From contig CAJZBQ010000018.1 in NCBI GenBank assembly GCA_914767885.1, forward strand, positions 372,001 to 436,000: a stretch of DNA of 64,000 bases, read 5' to 3'. The position numbers were made by a program, and so were the translations under genes. Positions 63,972 through 64,000 of this stretch are shown here, in pieces (within the stretch, counting starts at the first letter, position 1; the number at the start of each line of letters is the position of its first letter). Source of the DNA: Blepharisma stoltei. Lineage: Eukaryota > Ciliophora > Heterotrichea > Heterotrichida > Blepharismidae. A model generated the notes under the pieces. The model searched no databases and had not been told where the DNA came from. It was given only the letters and a program-made list of their open reading frames with translations.

Positions 63972-64000
63972 ATGGAATCGCAAAATCAAAATTCTTTTGC
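63972..64000 (+). CDS. Possible start of a gene running off the right edge
   Basis: ATG followed by nine codons (MESQNQNSF) at the window end, preceded by AT-rich DNA. Too short to identify. Confidence 0.3.

Noticed and set aside
1-64000. CRISPR arrays, bacterial operons, rRNA genes or complete transposase/reverse transcriptase genes
   Set aside because: No regularly spaced repeats, no rRNA signature, and none of the long frames resembles a transposase or polymerase. The mobile DNA here is entirely non-autonomous.

Overview
The window looks like germline (micronuclear) DNA of a heterotrich ciliate, most likely Blepharisma. Three things in the sequence support this. (1) TGA is read as tryptophan: many genes run through in-frame TGA exactly where the family has a conserved Trp, and genes stop only at TAA or TAG. 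(2) Spliceosomal introns are very small: five are exactly 15 nt, GTA...TAG/CAG, and each restores a frame. (3) Exons are interrupted by AT-rich segments flanked by direct TA/TTA repeats, and removing one repeat copy plus the segment restores a conserved protein in frame. These are internal eliminated sequences (IESs), cut out when the somatic nucleus develops. After subtracting the inferred IESs, introns and insertions, the coding lengths of the dynein, Prp39-like, MORN, Sec13, nocturnin-like, GST, carboxypeptidase and ion-channel genes are all multiples of three.

Layout. 1-5.1 kb: 3' part of glycogen debranching enzyme (with a MITE-type IES), a SINE-like insertion, and cytosolic aconitase. 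5.1-9.8 kb: sparse region with two unrecognised genes, an intergenic MITE and an old retroposon. 9.8-14.6 kb: cytosolic (tubulin-type) carboxypeptidase carrying a retroposon and a small TIR element, then a divergent MFS transporter with three 15-nt introns. 14.9-23.5 kb: signalling cluster with a CaMKK-like kinase split by a SINE-like element, a theta-class GST plus a decayed GST copy, and two tandem calcium-dependent protein kinases, one split by a 1-kb MITE that itself holds a nested MITE. 25-33.2 kb: coiled-coil protein, long MORN-repeat protein, Prp39-like splicing factor, two small unknown proteins and an SRP54-M-domain-like protein. 33.4-36 kb: cyclic-nucleotide-gated channel fused to a CCHC zinc knuckle and split by a second copy of the same SINE-like family. 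36.8-48.7 kb: compact housekeeping block with Sec13, mitochondrial carrier, dihydropteridine reductase, Sec61 alpha, two membrane proteins, coiled-coil, ankyrin and nocturnin-like proteins. 48.8-63.4 kb: complete cytoplasmic dynein-1 heavy chain with six IESs.

The mobile DNA falls into classes. A MITE family with TTACTCCC-type ends and a shared core recurs at 0.7, 7.9, 33.2 and 48.2 kb. Short non-repetitive TA IESs of 53, 64, 73, 112 and 113 bp sit in dynein, Sec13 and MORN exons. Several different foldback or TIR MITEs are present. GC-rich SINE-like retroposons have long target-site duplications; two of these families have two copies each here. No operon-like logic is expected. Neighbouring genes are unrelated in function except for the tandem CDPKs, the GST pair and a general membrane-trafficking and cytoskeleton flavour. 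Coordinates of IES ends are inferred from reading-frame restoration and may shift by a few bases inside short direct repeats.
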